From NCBI GenBank assembly GCA_913060815.1, contig CAJXSZ010000009.1:1-64000 (forward strand): a stretch of DNA of 64,000 nucleotides. Direction: 5' to 3'. Below the pieces are notes generated by a model. That model was given only the letters and a program-made list of their open reading frames with translations. It had not been told where the DNA came from and did not search any database. Source of the DNA: an uncultured Sulfitobacter sp. (lineage in GTDB: Bacteria > Pseudomonadota > Alphaproteobacteria > Rhodobacterales > Rhodobacteraceae). Below are positions 25,803 to 35,888 of the stretch, piece by piece. Each line of letters opens with the position of its first letter. Position 1 is the first letter of the stretch. The translations under genes were made by a program, and so were the position numbers.

Positions 25803-25822
25803 GCACCTCTACGCTTCAAAGC

Positions 25823-26344
25823 ATGAGCAGTGCACGCCTTTCACCCGAAAAATGGATCACCGCTGGCTTCGAGGCGCTCTGCGCCGATGGTCCCGTGGCA
25901 CTGGCGGCAGAGCCGATGGCCCGCCGTCTTGGCACCACCAAGGGCTCTTTTTACTGGCATTTCAAAGACGTGCCGGCCTATCACGCCGCTATGATCCGGC
26001 ATTGGCACACAAACGCGCTCTCCGATGTGATGGCGCAACTCGGCACCACAGGTTCAGCCGAGGCGCGGCTGCGCAGTTTCGGGCACAGCATTCTCGACAC
26101 ACCCTCCGAGGCAGCCTTGCGCGTTTGGGCCCAAACAGACAACATCGTCTCGGCCAGCATGAGCGAAGTCGACGCCGAACGTCTTACTTACATCCAACAC
26201 CTGCTCAACCAGTTCAATCTGCGCAACCCTGCCTTCGCCGCAGCCATCCTCGCCACACTCGCGGGCCTGCCCCAGCTTAAGTGCAAGCCCGACACACACG
26301 CGGCATTCGACGCGATGATAGACACCGTGATTGCGCTTGCATGA
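25823..26344 (+). CDS. TetR/AcrR-family transcriptional regulator
   Basis: A 173-residue regulator with an N-terminal TetR helix-turn-helix (about 8-55; LGTTKGSFYWHFK is the recognition helix and following helix) and a helical C-terminal ligand-binding domain, slightly shorter than usual. It lies just past the mcd terminator on the same strand and is convergent with recO. Control of mcd or of the neighbouring acyl-CoA genes is a reasonable guess but unproven. Confidence 0.88.
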   Translation: MSSARLSPEKWITAGFEALCADGPVALAAEPMARRLGTTKGSFYWHFKDVPAYHAAMIRHWHTNALSDVMAQLGTTGSAEARLRSFGHSILDTPSEAALRVWAQTDNIVSASMSEVDAERLTYIQHLLNQFNLRNPAFAAAILATLAGLPQLKCKPDTHAAFDAMIDTVIALA

Positions 26345-26371
26345 CCTGCGCAGGCAGGGAGCAGATGCTCT

Positions 26372-27097
26372 CTACAGCGACCGACTGAAGGCTTCGACAA
26401 ACCGCGCGCGCGCTTGTGGTAGCGGCTTGCCGCCCAAATCAGCGGCAAGATGCGCGCTCAGGAAATATCCCGTGGTCCGAAACGCCTGCGCAATCTGCAC
26501 ATCCTCGCCCGAGCCCACACCGCGCAGAATATCAGGCAGCGGCAACAACCGCTCAGCCCATTCCCCCGCACCCTCGGTCGATACAGCACGCCCCGACTTG
26601 GGGCTGACATAGGCTAACCCCTCGGTCTTTCCAGTCACCGCACAGCGTGTCAGATCAAGCCCATACCCAAGCTCTTCCAAAAGGCTCAGCTCCCACCGCA
26701 AATAAGCCAGCGGCCAAACATCCGACTGTCCCAGCAAATCTAAAAGCGCCTCGGTTCGCTGGTACAGCGGCAAATGCGGCTCGCGTTCAGGCAGGCAAAA
26801 CGCCACCAGTGATGTCACCGCATTTAATCCGGCTAATGCCCGCCTGTCGCCCATCGCCACCGCCGCACGACTGCGCACAGGCTCGACATTAAAAGCGCCG
26901 ATGTGATCCTCTAACCGCGCGCGCCATGTCAGATCAAGCTGCGCACCAGCTTGCAGGATCGGCGCAATCTTGCGGCTGCTCCCACCGCGGACAACACCCG
27001 CATGGCGCCCCTGCGTCGGCGTAAACACCTCAATGATCGCCGACGTCTCCCCATGACGGCGCGAACTGAGCAATATCCCCTGATCGCGCCATTCCAT
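26372..27097 (-). CDS. recO: DNA repair protein RecO
   Basis: A 241-residue RecO, which loads RecA onto SSB-coated single strands with RecR. The N-terminal OB fold starts [17 protein letters not shown] and contains [16 protein letters not shown]; the rest is the helical domain with a C-terminal YFLSAHL segment. I use the ATG at 27097, whose first bases overlap the DUF1491 stop (ATGA); a longer frame to 27160 adds residues foreign to the family. It is the last gene of the conserved rsh-to-recO block. Confidence 0.94.
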   Translation of the reverse strand: MEWRDQGILLSSRRHGETSAIIEVFTPTQGRHAGVVRGGSSRKIAPILQAGAQLDLTWRARLEDHIGAFNVEPVRSRAAVAMGDRRALAGLNAVTSLVAFCLPEREPHLPLYQRTEALLDLLGQSDVWPLAYLRWELSLLEELGYGLDLTRCAVTGKTEGLAYVSPKSGRAVSTEGAGEWAERLLPLPDILRGVGSGEDVQIAQAFRTTGYFLSAHLAADLGGKPLPQARARFVEAFSRSL

Positions 27098-27426
27098 CAG
27101 GCCAAACCCTCTTGATCCAACAGATGCCGCCCCGCGCGATCCTCGACCTCGATGACCCACAGGTCAGGGTCAAAGCCTCGTTGCCTTGCCACCGCATCGT
27201 CTACATCGCGCTCGGGTCCCTTGGCCAATTCAACCCAGACGCGCTCTCCGCTCATCAGATCGAACGAGCGCTGAAACAACACCGCATTTCCGTCCAGCGT
27301 GGCGAGCTTCACCAAGACCGCACCGCCAGTGTCATCGCCATGCGCCACGACGAATGCGGGAATATCAAACATCCGCAACCGCGCCAGATAGGCATCAACC
27401 CAGAACCGCGCTGTTAGACGAGGCAC
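27097..27426 (-). CDS. DUF1491 family protein
   Basis: A 109-residue protein of the DUF1491 family, restricted to alphaproteobacteria and often found between era and recO. It begins [17 protein letters not shown] and contains [13 protein letters not shown] and a final [12 protein letters not shown]-like segment (here VIEVEDRAG). No transmembrane helix, signal or catalytic motif is evident. The stop overlaps the recO start. Function is unknown; the conserved position suggests a link to DNA repair or ribosome maturation only by association. Confidence 0.85.
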   Translation of the reverse strand: MPRLTARFWVDAYLARLRMFDIPAFVVAHGDDTGGAVLVKLATLDGNAVLFQRSFDLMSGERVWVELAKGPERDVDDAVARQRGFDPDLWVIEVEDRAGRHLLDQEGLA

Positions 27427-27490
27427 GCCGTTCTCCGCGTCATTTTTCCTTTAAACTCACTGCAACACAGGCCACATGCGCCGCCCGCCC

Positions 27491-28402
27491 TCACTGGTTT
27501 CCGTCCTTGAACTCCAGCCCCATTTCGGAATACCGCTCGGATTCCTCAAGCCAGTTTGGTCGCACCTTCACCTGTAAAAACAGATGCACCTTGCGCCCCA
27601 TGAATTCCTCAAGCTCCTCACGCGCCGCTTTGCCAACCGCCTTGATCGTCTCGCCACGGTTGCCCAGCACAATTCCCTTATGCCCGTCGCGCACCACGTA
27701 AATCAGCTGGTCAATGCGGGCCGAGCCATCCTTGCGCTCTTCCCATTTTTCCGTCTCCACGGTCATCTGGTAGGGCAACTCCTGATGCAGGCGCAGGGTC
27801 AGCTTCTCCCGTGTCATCTCGGCCGCAATCATCCGTAGCGGCAGATCCGCGATCTGGTCTTCAGGGTAGAGCCACGGCCCTTCGGGCACCTGACCCGACA
27901 GCCAGTCCTTGAGCACATCGACCCCGTGCCCCCGTTCCGCCGAAATCATAAACGTTTCTGCAAAGGGATAGGCATCGTTAAGTTGCTTGCTTCGCCCCAG
28001 CAAAACAGGCGCATCCACGCGGTCAATCTTGTTGATGGCCAGCGCGACCCGGCCGCCCTCGCCAATCTCGTTCAACCGGTCGAGGATGCGCTGCACCCCC
28101 TCTGTCACACCGCGATTGGCCTCAACCAGCAAAACCACAATATCAGCGTCCGCCGCCCCACCCCATGCAGCAGCGACCATCGCGCGATCCAAGCGGCGGC
28201 GCGGCTCGAACAAGCCGGGCGTGTCGACAAACACAATCTGGCTTTGGCCCGCCATTGCGACACCGCGAATACGTGCGCGCGTGGTCTGCACTTTATGCGT
28301 CACGATCGAGACCTTGGCCCCGACCATACGGTTGAGCAGCGTAGACTTCCCCGCGTTCGGCTCCCCGATCAGCGCTACAAATCCGGCGCGTGTATCTGTC
28401 AT
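27491..28402 (-). CDS. era: GTPase Era
   Basis: A 303-residue Ras-like GTPase needed for 16S rRNA processing and 30S assembly. G1 is GEPNAGKST (about 12-20), G3 is DTPG, G4 is NKID, and a C-terminal KH domain includes [15 protein letters not shown]. The start overlaps the rnc stop (ATGA), the classical rnc-era coupling. Length and motifs are normal. Confidence 0.97.
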   Translation of the reverse strand: MTDTRAGFVALIGEPNAGKSTLLNRMVGAKVSIVTHKVQTTRARIRGVAMAGQSQIVFVDTPGLFEPRRRLDRAMVAAAWGGAADADIVVLLVEANRGVTEGVQRILDRLNEIGEGGRVALAINKIDRVDAPVLLGRSKQLNDAYPFAETFMISAERGHGVDVLKDWLSGQVPEGPWLYPEDQIADLPLRMIAAEMTREKLTLRLHQELPYQMTVETEKWEERKDGSARIDQLIYVVRDGHKGIVLGNRGETIKAVGKAAREELEEFMGRKVHLFLQVKVRPNWLEESERYSEMGLEFKDGNQ

Positions 28403-29085
28403 GTCTCTTGCTCCAATTGCGCCAGCAACAACTGTGCGGCGTCTTGTTCTGCGATGCGCTTGGCCCTCGCGGTGGCACTTGCCGTCTGCCCCGTCGACAA
28501 CTTGGCCGCGATGGTGAAGATGGGCGCATGGTCTGGCCCGCTGCGCTTGACCAGATCATAGGCGGGCGGCTCCAGCCCCCGCGCCTGCGCCCATTCCTGA
28601 AGGGCAGTTTTGGCGTCACGTGCGTCTTCCTTAACAGAAGTCGTCCGATCCCCCCAGAGCCGAAGGATCATTTCCCGCGCCGCGTCGAACCCGCCATCGA
28701 CATAGACGGCAGCGATCACCGCCTCCATCGCATCGCCCAGCAGCGCTTGCTTGCGCCGCCCGCCCGAAAGCATCTCGGAGCGTCCAAGCCGCAGCACCGC
28801 TCCGATATCAATCTCGCGGGCCACATCGGCACAGGCTTCCTTGCGCACCAGCGCATTGAAACGCGGCGCAAGCTGCCCCTCGGAGGCCCCCGTGTCCAAA
28901 TTCAATAAGGCTTCCGCCATCACAAGGCCCAGTACACGGTCGCCCAAAAACTCCAACCGCTGGTTATCGTCACGGTTCGGCGTTGACATCGAGGCGTGCG
29001 TGACCGCCTCGCTCAGCAGCTTGGGCGTCTGGAACTCATAGCCGAGCCGCGCCTGAAACGCCTTGAGTTCAGCCGACAGCTTCAC
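28399..29085 (-). CDS. rnc: Ribonuclease III
   Basis: A 228-residue double-strand-specific endonuclease. The catalytic signature [15 protein letters not shown] lies near 40-54, acidic residues in [17 protein letters not shown] form the rest of the metal site, and a double-stranded RNA-binding domain occupies about 155-225. It processes rRNA precursors and structured mRNAs. It overlaps era downstream and lepB upstream by four bases each. Confidence 0.97.
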   Translation of the reverse strand: MKLSAELKAFQARLGYEFQTPKLLSEAVTHASMSTPNRDDNQRLEFLGDRVLGLVMAEALLNLDTGASEGQLAPRFNALVRKEACADVAREIDIGAVLRLGRSEMLSGGRRKQALLGDAMEAVIAAVYVDGGFDAAREMILRLWGDRTTSVKEDARDAKTALQEWAQARGLEPPAYDLVKRSGPDHAPIFTIAAKLSTGQTASATARAKRIAEQDAAQLLLAQLEQET

Positions 29086-29918
29086 TTGATCCCTTTAAAG
29101 AAACGGTCGCCGCGCCACGTCCAGAAGAACAGCATAGACCGCCCGCCGGAGCTGAACACGATGCGGTCTGCGCGGCCAATCAGGTTCTCGTAAGGAACAA
29201 ACCCGACGCCGCCAGCAGTCTGTGCCAAACGACTGTCCGCCGAGTTGTCGCGGTTGTCACCCATGAAGAAATAGTGGCCTTCGGGCACCGTATAGACACC
29301 CGTGCGATCGGACGCTTGCGGCCCGATATTAAGCACAGCATAACTCGCCCCATTGGGCAGCGTCTCGATTGCGCGCTCTTTGATACACATGCCGCCTTGA
29401 CCTACGGCACCATTCGCACAACGCGGACGCAGCCCCTGCGGGCCTTGCAGTTCCATCAGCTCCTCAAAGTTGCCATCAGGCTCTTGCGGGACGGGCTCTC
29501 CGTTAATCTGGATAACGCCGCCCGTAATCTGGATCTTGTCACCTGGCAAACCGATCAGACGCTTGATGAAATCACGGCCCGAAATCGGGTGGCGGAACAC
29601 GACAACATCGCCGCGCTCGGGCTCTCCTCCCCACAGGCGCGTATTGTCACCGTCAAACACGCCACACAGCTTTTGCGCGTCAATGTTGAGGCCTACTGCG
29701 GGGACAATTACACTCGGGCAGGAGGCATAGGAATAGCCGTATGCCATTTTGTTCACGAACAAAAAGTCACCAATCAACAGCGTCTGTTTCATCGACCCTG
29801 ACGGGATCCAGAAGGGTTGGAAAAACAGGGTGCGGAACACGCCGGCAATCAGCAGGGCATAGACAATTGTCTTGATCGTTTCGACAATCGCGTTGCCTGT
29901 GGACTCACTCTTGGCCAT
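29082..29918 (-). CDS. lepB: Signal peptidase I
   Basis: A 278-residue membrane serine protease that removes signal peptides from exported proteins. One N-terminal transmembrane helix (about 12-34) precedes the catalytic Ser42 in IPSGSM; the catalytic Lys is near 119 in [13 protein letters not shown]; the C-terminal box is [11 protein letters not shown]. An insert with Cys residues between the boxes (TRLWGGEP region) is usual in Rhodobacterales. The gene overlaps rnc and is 54 bases from acpS. Confidence 0.96.
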   Translation of the reverse strand: MAKSESTGNAIVETIKTIVYALLIAGVFRTLFFQPFWIPSGSMKQTLLIGDFLFVNKMAYGYSYASCPSVIVPAVGLNIDAQKLCGVFDGDNTRLWGGEPERGDVVVFRHPISGRDFIKRLIGLPGDKIQITGGVIQINGEPVPQEPDGNFEELMELQGPQGLRPRCANGAVGQGGMCIKERAIETLPNGASYAVLNIGPQASDRTGVYTVPEGHYFFMGDNRDNSADSRLAQTAGGVGFVPYENLIGRADRIVFSSGGRSMLFFWTWRGDRFFKGIK

Positions 29919-29972
29919 GCGGCGCTCCTATTGAAATAGCTTGGGTTTACATGCGCAGGGTAGCCCCAAGTG

Positions 29973-30386
29973 TCAAGCCATGGTGGCCGCAACAGGCCGC
30001 GCCTCGATCACGACAAATGCCTGCGCCCAAGGGTGATCATCGGTCAGGGTCACATGAATGATGGCCTCATGCCCTGCTGGCGTCATCGCCGCCAACCGTT
30101 CCGCCGCCCAACCTGTCACAGCCATTACGGGCTGGCCTGTCTCGAGGTTGCTCACCGCCATGTCGCGCCAGCTGATCCCCATGCGCAGCCCCGTACCCAG
30201 CGCTTTGGAGCAGGCCTCCTTCGCGGCCCAGCGTTTGGCGTAGGTGCCAGCAATATCCTTGCGACGCTCGGCCTTGGCCTGCTCGATCTCCGTGAACACG
30301 CGGTTGCGAAAACGATCACCGAAACGGTCCAGCGTGCCTTGGATACGCTCGATATTGGCCAAATCTGTGCCAACGCCTAAAATCAT
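29973..30386 (-). CDS. acpS: Holo-[acyl-carrier-protein] synthase
   Basis: A 137-residue phosphopantetheinyl transferase that converts apo-ACP to its active form. The Mg-binding motif [12 protein letters not shown] is at the N-terminus, and the second motif [17 protein letters not shown] is near 48-64. Both are intact. It lies between the membrane alpha/beta-hydrolase gene and lepB on the same strand, in the usual acpS-lepB-rnc order. Confidence 0.96.
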   Translation of the reverse strand: MILGVGTDLANIERIQGTLDRFGDRFRNRVFTEIEQAKAERRKDIAGTYAKRWAAKEACSKALGTGLRMGISWRDMAVSNLETGQPVMAVTGWAAERLAAMTPAGHEAIIHVTLTDDHPWAQAFVVIEARPVAATMA

Positions 30387-30389
30387 GTC

Positions 30390-31868
30390 CTATCCCCCAG
30401 CCGCAAAAAGCGGAAAACTCACGCCCAGCGCATAAGCAAGGATCAGCCCCAGCGCCACACCCGATGTCGCAGGCCCCACCCGCGCGGCGACCCAACGGCC
30501 CATGAAACCATACACCACATAAAACAACACCATCACAGGGGCGATGAGCATAAGAAAGAACAGCCCCTCAAAATCCAGCACAACCGCCAAGACGAGCGAG
30601 GCAAAGAACCCTAGCCGCAGCACCATCCGCTGCCACAGCGGCGCCTTACCGCCTTGCGTGGCCAGCGCATCGGCCAGCATGAAGGGGAGCGTGCCAAGGC
30701 TGAGTGCGGCAATGACCCACCACCGCTCGGGGATGGGGACGAAATTGGCGCCATACCGATCAAGGGCAAGACCGAACACCGCCAGCCCCCAAGATAGCAG
30801 CGCGACGATCCCCAGCGCAGAGACGCGCAATCGTAGCAGGTCCAGCCGCCACAGCACGCCAAGCTGGAACACCCCAAAGAGGAACAGATGCAGCGCCAGA
30901 TAATCCGCAACAAGCACAGGCAGCACCTGCACATCCAGATAGGTCGCGATCGACGGCACACTTACCGCAGGCACCAGCGCCATGAGCCAGACCTCTTTGG
31001 CAGGCAAAATGTCCACCGCGATCTCACGCTTCGGCAACAATCCAGCCAGAGGTCGTGCCAGCCCCACAATCCCCGCGAGCAACCCCAGCAGCCACCAGCC
31101 CGATGCCGCAATCTCCACCTCGCCGTCCTGCTCGAACGCGCCATTGAACCAGTCAAGCGCCTCTTGCTGGCCCGTGCGGCTGTGCAGGATCGAGACATGC
31201 TCGATATAGGGAAGGCTCACCGCTTTGCGCACCACATCGCCATCGCGGACCAGATCACCCTCCTGCGCAGCCGGATCGATCATCCGCACCGCCTCCAGTC
31301 CAAAATCGCGCAAGCGTTGCTCCCACCCGCCCGCTATCATCACCATGTCGCGCGGCGCTTCCGCCGTCACAGCGCCAGAGAAAGCCGAGAGCAGCACCAG
31401 CGGCCCGATCTGCGCAGGCCGCTGCAACGCGGCGCGTACCAGCACATCCGTTGCCATCGAATGGCCCAAAACGCCGACAGGCTGACCTTTCTCGGCCACA
31501 GCCGCCACCACCTCCAACGTCTGGGCCACCAGCAACCGTGTGGTGCCGTCAATCGCGGTCACATCACCCGACATCGGCACAGGATTGCGCCCGTGACCTT
31601 CAAAATCAAACGCATAAACTCGATAATTCGCTTGCGCGAGGCTCAGCGCATAGGCCTGCATCATCTGCGCCGATCCTGCAAAGCCATGGGCGATCACGAT
31701 CACGGGCCCGTCCGCATCAGCCGCAGCATAGCGGATAACAGGTGTCTGGCCGACACTCTCATATGTGATATCAATCCCGCTGCGCATGCTCTGTAGCCCC
31801 CAGAGGGAGGTCAGGACGAGCAGCAGCGCCAGAAGGGCGCTCAGGCGATCAAACGCCGCGCGCATCAT
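30390..31868 (-). CDS. Membrane-bound alpha/beta-hydrolase fusion
   Basis: A 492-residue protein with two parts. Residues 1-25 are a transmembrane anchor; residues about 45-230 form an alpha/beta-hydrolase with IAHGFAGS (oxyanion region), FDFEGHGRN and the nucleophile elbow GHSMA (Ser near 145). From about 260 onward come eight or so hydrophobic helices. Such a catalytic domain joined to a polytopic C-terminal half is uncommon. Substrate is unknown; an envelope lipid or peptide is a guess. The start overlaps the pdxJ stop by 20 bases and the gene is three bases from acpS. Confidence 0.8.
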   Translation of the reverse strand: MMRAAFDRLSALLALLLVLTSLWGLQSMRSGIDITYESVGQTPVIRYAAADADGPVIVIAHGFAGSAQMMQAYALSLAQANYRVYAFDFEGHGRNPVPMSGDVTAIDGTTRLLVAQTLEVVAAVAEKGQPVGVLGHSMATDVLVRAALQRPAQIGPLVLLSAFSGAVTAEAPRDMVMIAGGWEQRLRDFGLEAVRMIDPAAQEGDLVRDGDVVRKAVSLPYIEHVSILHSRTGQQEALDWFNGAFEQDGEVEIAASGWWLLGLLAGIVGLARPLAGLLPKREIAVDILPAKEVWLMALVPAVSVPSIATYLDVQVLPVLVADYLALHLFLFGVFQLGVLWRLDLLRLRVSALGIVALLSWGLAVFGLALDRYGANFVPIPERWWVIAALSLGTLPFMLADALATQGGKAPLWQRMVLRLGFFASLVLAVVLDFEGLFFLMLIAPVMVLFYVVYGFMGRWVAARVGPATSGVALGLILAYALGVSFPLFAAGG

Positions 31869-32601
31869 CCATCAAACGGCGCATCTCGGCCATGGCAGTG
31901 GCGAGACCACGGAAAATAGCTTCACCAATCAGGAAGTGCCCGATGTTGAGCTCCATCACCTCGGGAAATGCCGCGACAGGCCCGACAGTGTCATAGGTCA
32001 GCCCGTGCCCGACGTGCATCTCCAATCCCAAGGAGTGACCGTAGGTCGTCATCTCGCGCAGTTTGGCAAGCTCCACATCGGCCTCGTCAAACCGCCCCTC
32101 GTGGTAATAGTCGCAATAAGCGCCCGAGTGCAGCTCAACCACCTGCGCGCCGATGCGGTGAGCGGCGTTGAGTTGATGCTCCTCCGCGCCGATAAAGATG
32201 GACACACGGCTGCCCGCTTCGCGCAGGGGGGCGATGTAATGGGCCAGACGGTTCTCGTCACGCGCCACGTCCAAACCGCCCTCGGTCGTGCGCTCTTCGC
32301 GTTTTTCAGGCACAATGCAAACCGCATGCGGCTTATGACGCAGCGCAATCGCCTGCATCTCCTCCGTCGCGGCCATCTCGAAATTAAGCGGAACGGTCAG
32401 CATCTCCATCAGGCCCTCGATGTCGGCGTCCTGTATATGGCGGCGGTCCTCGCGCAGGTGGGCGGTAATGCCATCGGCCCCCGCTTCTTGCGCAATCTGT
32501 GCGGCACGGAGCGGATCAGGTGTGGCACCCCCGCGTGCATTGCGCACGGTCGCTACATGGTCAATGTTCACGCCCAACCGCAGTTTGCCCAACTCACCCA
32601 T
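31849..32601 (-). CDS. pdxJ: Pyridoxine 5'-phosphate synthase
   Basis: A 250-residue TIM-barrel enzyme that condenses 1-deoxyxylulose 5-phosphate with 3-amino-2-oxopropyl phosphate, the ring-closing step of vitamin B6 synthesis. LGVNIDHVATVRNARGG at the start, ITAHLREDRRHI, and GHGLTYDTV with LNIGHFLIGEAIF near the end are the family signatures. It overlaps the DUF2062 gene by eight bases. The pdxJ-acpS proximity is conserved in proteobacteria. Confidence 0.97.
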   Translation of the reverse strand: MGELGKLRLGVNIDHVATVRNARGGATPDPLRAAQIAQEAGADGITAHLREDRRHIQDADIEGLMEMLTVPLNFEMAATEEMQAIALRHKPHAVCIVPEKREERTTEGGLDVARDENRLAHYIAPLREAGSRVSIFIGAEEHQLNAAHRIGAQVVELHSGAYCDYYHEGRFDEADVELAKLREMTTYGHSLGLEMHVGHGLTYDTVGPVAAFPEVMELNIGHFLIGEAIFRGLATAMAEMRRLMDDARGV

Positions 32602-33277
32602 TCGCTTCTTCCTTCTTCTTTGCCACTGCCAGCTTCTTCTCTTCCGCCTTGGCGGCGGTCTTGGCCTTAAGTGCTTCGAATTTCTGTTTGATCAAGCCGC
32701 GCCTGCGCTTTTGATAAGCGCGCAACACAGGCACAGAAGCATAATAGGCGATAGTTCCAAAGAAGATACCAGCAACAATGCCCCCCATCAGGTAGGGGTA
32801 AAATACATCGCGCGAGAAGATCGCGAGGCCAGACCAATCCATTTTCTCAGGCGTGAAAATCGCCAGAAAATTATGCCACAGATCACTGCCCGCATCCGCG
32901 AACTTGCGGCTCAGCGCACGCAGCTCGCCCTCTTCCAGTTCGGTCCCAAGCATCCAGTGGCCCGTCTTGAGCGAGGCCAGTGTGATGAACACAAAAGTCA
33001 GCGGATTGCCAACAAACGTTGCCATCAGCGACGCAAGGATGTTGCCCTTCATCGCCCGCGCAATCATCACAGCGCCTAGAAAATGAAACCCGAACAGCGG
33101 CGTAAAGGTGATGAAAACCCCTGCCCAGATCCCCCGCGCAATCCGCTCGGGGCTGTCGGGCAGACGGCGTACACGGTGTTTGACATAGTGAAAGGCACGG
33201 GCCCAACCGCCACGCGGCCACAAAAGCTCGGCCATCTTGCGCAAAAACGGCTTGGGGTCACGCCGCTTAAAAATCAC
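32594..33277 (-). CDS. DUF2062 membrane protein
   Basis: A 227-residue inner-membrane protein of the DUF2062 family. GIWAGVFITFTPLFGFHFL and FVGNPLTFVFIT are family features, with about three hydrophobic helices and a strongly basic, Lys/Ala-rich C-terminal tail (about 190-227). The start overlaps the rsh stop by four bases. Function is unknown; position next to rsh and pdxJ is common in Rhodobacterales. Confidence 0.88.
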   Translation of the reverse strand: MIFKRRDPKPFLRKMAELLWPRGGWARAFHYVKHRVRRLPDSPERIARGIWAGVFITFTPLFGFHFLGAVMIARAMKGNILASLMATFVGNPLTFVFITLASLKTGHWMLGTELEEGELRALSRKFADAGSDLWHNFLAIFTPEKMDWSGLAIFSRDVFYPYLMGGIVAGIFFGTIAYYASVPVLRAYQKRRRGLIKQKFEALKAKTAAKAEEKKLAVAKKKEEANG

Positions 33278-35421
33278 AAAACACTCTCCGCCGCTGACAT
33301 CTCGTTCAATTCTTTGCCCGTAAGGCGCTGGCGGGACAGATCTGCCACATGGCTCTCCGCTTCCAGCGTCAACATCAATGAATGAAGCTGCGCTGCATTG
33401 CGGAACTCTCCCAATACGCTCACCCTAAAGAAATCTGGTTTGCGATCGGTGAATTTCAAGTCGGCTATATTGGCGTTTGCCTCCCCGAAGAGGGTACAAA
33501 TACGGCCCAACACGCCGTGGTCATTGGCCATGGTCACGTTGATCGTAGCGCCATAAACTGCGGGGTGGCTCCCGTCGTGCCAGCGCAGGTCAAGCCAGCG
33601 TTCGGGCTGGTCCTCGTAATCACTCAGCTTGTCGCAATCAATCGAATGGAGCGTGACGCCCTTGCCGCGGAAAGTAATACCGACAATCCGCTCACCGGGC
33701 AGTGGCTCACAACAAGGGGCGCGGTCAAACGACTGGCCGGGCTCAAGACCGATGACAGCGCGCTTTCGGTCCACTTCCTCTCCCGAGATGGTGCCCAGTT
33801 CGGGATAGACGGCGCTGACAACCTCGCGGCCTGTCCGCTCTGCGCTGCCCAGTTGCTCCAGCACGTCATCGACACCGCCCAGCATCAGCGCGCGTGCAGC
33901 CGTCGCGAGCACTTTGTCCGTCGCTTTTTTGCCCACATGCTCAAACGCCGAGCGCGCCAGCTCGCGGCCCAGCTTCACAAACCGTTCACGGTCCGCCTCA
34001 CGTAGCGCACGACGGATCGCGGTCTTCGCTTTACCCGTGGTCGCAATGTCGAGCCATGTGACCTGCGGCGTTTGTCCCTCGGCGGTGATAATCTCAACCG
34101 ATTGGCCATTCTTGACCCGCGTCCAGAGCGGCACGCGGATGCCGTCGATCTTGGCACCGACACAGGCCGCACCAATGCGCGTGTGGATGGCATAAGCGAA
34201 ATCAATCGGTGTCGCACCACGGGGCAGTTTGATCACTTCGCCCTTGGGCGTGAAACAAAACACCTTATCGGTGTACATCTCCAGCTTAACCGCCTCGAGG
34301 AAATCCTGATGATCATCCTCGTCGTCAAACTGTTCGGTAAGCTGTGCGATCCACTTTGCAGGGTCTACAGCAAACGGGTTTTTGGAGCGCACACCATCGC
34401 GGTAGGACCAGTGCGCGGCCACACCGGTCTCGGCGACATCATGCATCTGTGCGGTCCTGATCTGGACCTCGACCCGCTTGCCGTCACGCCCCGACACCGT
34501 TGTGTGGATCGAGCGGTAGCCGTTGGTCTTGGGCTGGCTGATGTAATCCTTGAACCGGCCCGGCACGGCGCGCCAGCGTTGGTGGATCGCGCCCAGCGCA
34601 CGATAGCAGTCTTCCTCTGTCTCTAGGATCACCCGAAAGCCGTAGATGTCCGAGAGCCGCGAGAAGGATTGCTCCTTTTCCTCCATCTTACGCCAGATCG
34701 AATAGGGCTTCTTGGCGCGGCCAATGACTTCGGCCTTCATGCCCCGCAATTCTGCGCGCATGTCTGCTGCGATCCGCGAAATCACGTCGTCACTATCATC
34801 TTGCAACGTGATAAAGCGGCGCATGATTGACTTGCGCGCCTCGGGGTTGAGCACCTGAAACGCCAGATCCTCAAGCTCTTCGCGCATCCACTGCATACCC
34901 ATGCGGCCTGCCAGCGGGGCAAAGATGTCCATCGTCTCGCGGGCCTTTTGCACCTGCTTGTCGGGGCGCATCGCCTTTATCGTTCGCATGTTGTGCAAAC
35001 GGTCCGAGAGCTTGACCAGAATAACGCGCAAATCCTTGGACATCGCCATGAACAGCTTGCGGAAATTTTCTGCCTGCTTTGTCTCGGAGGAGTTGAGCTG
35101 TAGGTTGGTCAGCTTTGTGACACCATCCACCAGTTCGGCCACGTCCTCGCCAAAAAGATCGCGCACCTCGGTATAGGAGGCGCGGGTGTCCTCGATCGTG
35201 TCATGCAAAAGGGCGGTAATGATGGTGGCATCATCAAGTTGCTGCTGCGCGAGGATCGCAGCAACAGCAACGGGATGTGTGAAATAGGGCTCGCCAGAGT
35301 GGCGAACCTGACCCTCATGCATCCGCTCGCCATAGTCATAGGCAGCACGGATCTGGGCCTCGTTTGTTTTGGGGTTAAATCCCCGAACCAGAGCGATTAG
35401 CGCATCGGCAGTATTCGTCAT
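33274..35421 (-). CDS. Bifunctional (p)ppGpp synthetase/hydrolase
   Basis: A 715-residue RelA/SpoT homologue (Rsh). Order: HD hydrolase domain with LLHDTIEDT near 71-79, synthetase domain with YRSIHTTVSG near 300, TGS domain (TPIDFAYAIHTRIG), a zinc-finger-like Cys segment APCCEPLPG, and a C-terminal ACT domain. Both catalytic centres appear intact, so it should make and degrade the stringent-response alarmone. It is 43 bases downstream of rpoZ, the usual rpoZ-rsh order. Confidence 0.95.
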   Translation of the reverse strand: MTNTADALIALVRGFNPKTNEAQIRAAYDYGERMHEGQVRHSGEPYFTHPVAVAAILAQQQLDDATIITALLHDTIEDTRASYTEVRDLFGEDVAELVDGVTKLTNLQLNSSETKQAENFRKLFMAMSKDLRVILVKLSDRLHNMRTIKAMRPDKQVQKARETMDIFAPLAGRMGMQWMREELEDLAFQVLNPEARKSIMRRFITLQDDSDDVISRIAADMRAELRGMKAEVIGRAKKPYSIWRKMEEKEQSFSRLSDIYGFRVILETEEDCYRALGAIHQRWRAVPGRFKDYISQPKTNGYRSIHTTVSGRDGKRVEVQIRTAQMHDVAETGVAAHWSYRDGVRSKNPFAVDPAKWIAQLTEQFDDEDDHQDFLEAVKLEMYTDKVFCFTPKGEVIKLPRGATPIDFAYAIHTRIGAACVGAKIDGIRVPLWTRVKNGQSVEIITAEGQTPQVTWLDIATTGKAKTAIRRALREADRERFVKLGRELARSAFEHVGKKATDKVLATAARALMLGGVDDVLEQLGSAERTGREVVSAVYPELGTISGEEVDRKRAVIGLEPGQSFDRAPCCEPLPGERIVGITFRGKGVTLHSIDCDKLSDYEDQPERWLDLRWHDGSHPAVYGATINVTMANDHGVLGRICTLFGEANANIADLKFTDRKPDFFRVSVLGEFRNAAQLHSLMLTLEAESHVADLSRQRLTGKELNEMSAAESVL

Positions 35422-35464
35422 TCTCTGCCTCGGCCCTCAGGCAGGGCGTATGCGCCCGCCGCTA

Positions 35465-35818
35465 TTATCCTTGCCCCTGTGCCGCCATCAATTGGCGCAG
35501 CAGCATCTCTTCGGACATGCTGTCTTCTTCGGGTTTGTCCTGCTCGGCACCCATAAGGATCGCCATTGCATCCTCTTCGGGTTCATCGACCTCGATCTGG
35601 TGCTGGTTGCTCTCGATCAGACGTTCGCGCAGATCGTCAGCGCCTTGGGTCTCGTCTGCAATCTCGCGCAGGGATACGACAGGGTTCTTGTCGTTGTCGC
35701 GGTCCACAGTCGGCGCAGAACCTGCGGAAATCTCGCGCGCACGGTGTGCGGCCAGCATAACCAGCTCAAACCGGTTCGGGACTTTATCAACACAATCTTC
35801 GACAGTGACGCGGGCCAT
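35465..35818 (-). CDS. rpoZ: RNA polymerase omega subunit
   Basis: A 117-residue omega subunit that helps fold and keep the beta-prime subunit. [20 protein letters not shown] and AHRAREIS are standard. The acidic C-terminal tail is normal for alphaproteobacteria. The start at 35818 has GGAGCG upstream; an ATG four codons further out is less likely. Confidence 0.95.
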   Translation of the reverse strand: MARVTVEDCVDKVPNRFELVMLAAHRAREISAGSAPTVDRDNDKNPVVSLREIADETQGADDLRERLIESNQHQIEVDEPEEDAMAILMGAEQDKPEEDSMSEEMLLRQLMAAQGQG

Positions 35819-35888
35819 GGGACGCTCCAAAACTTTATCTGACAGAGTGCGTTACCTAGGCCTGTTGGCGCTGATTTACAAGCAGGTA

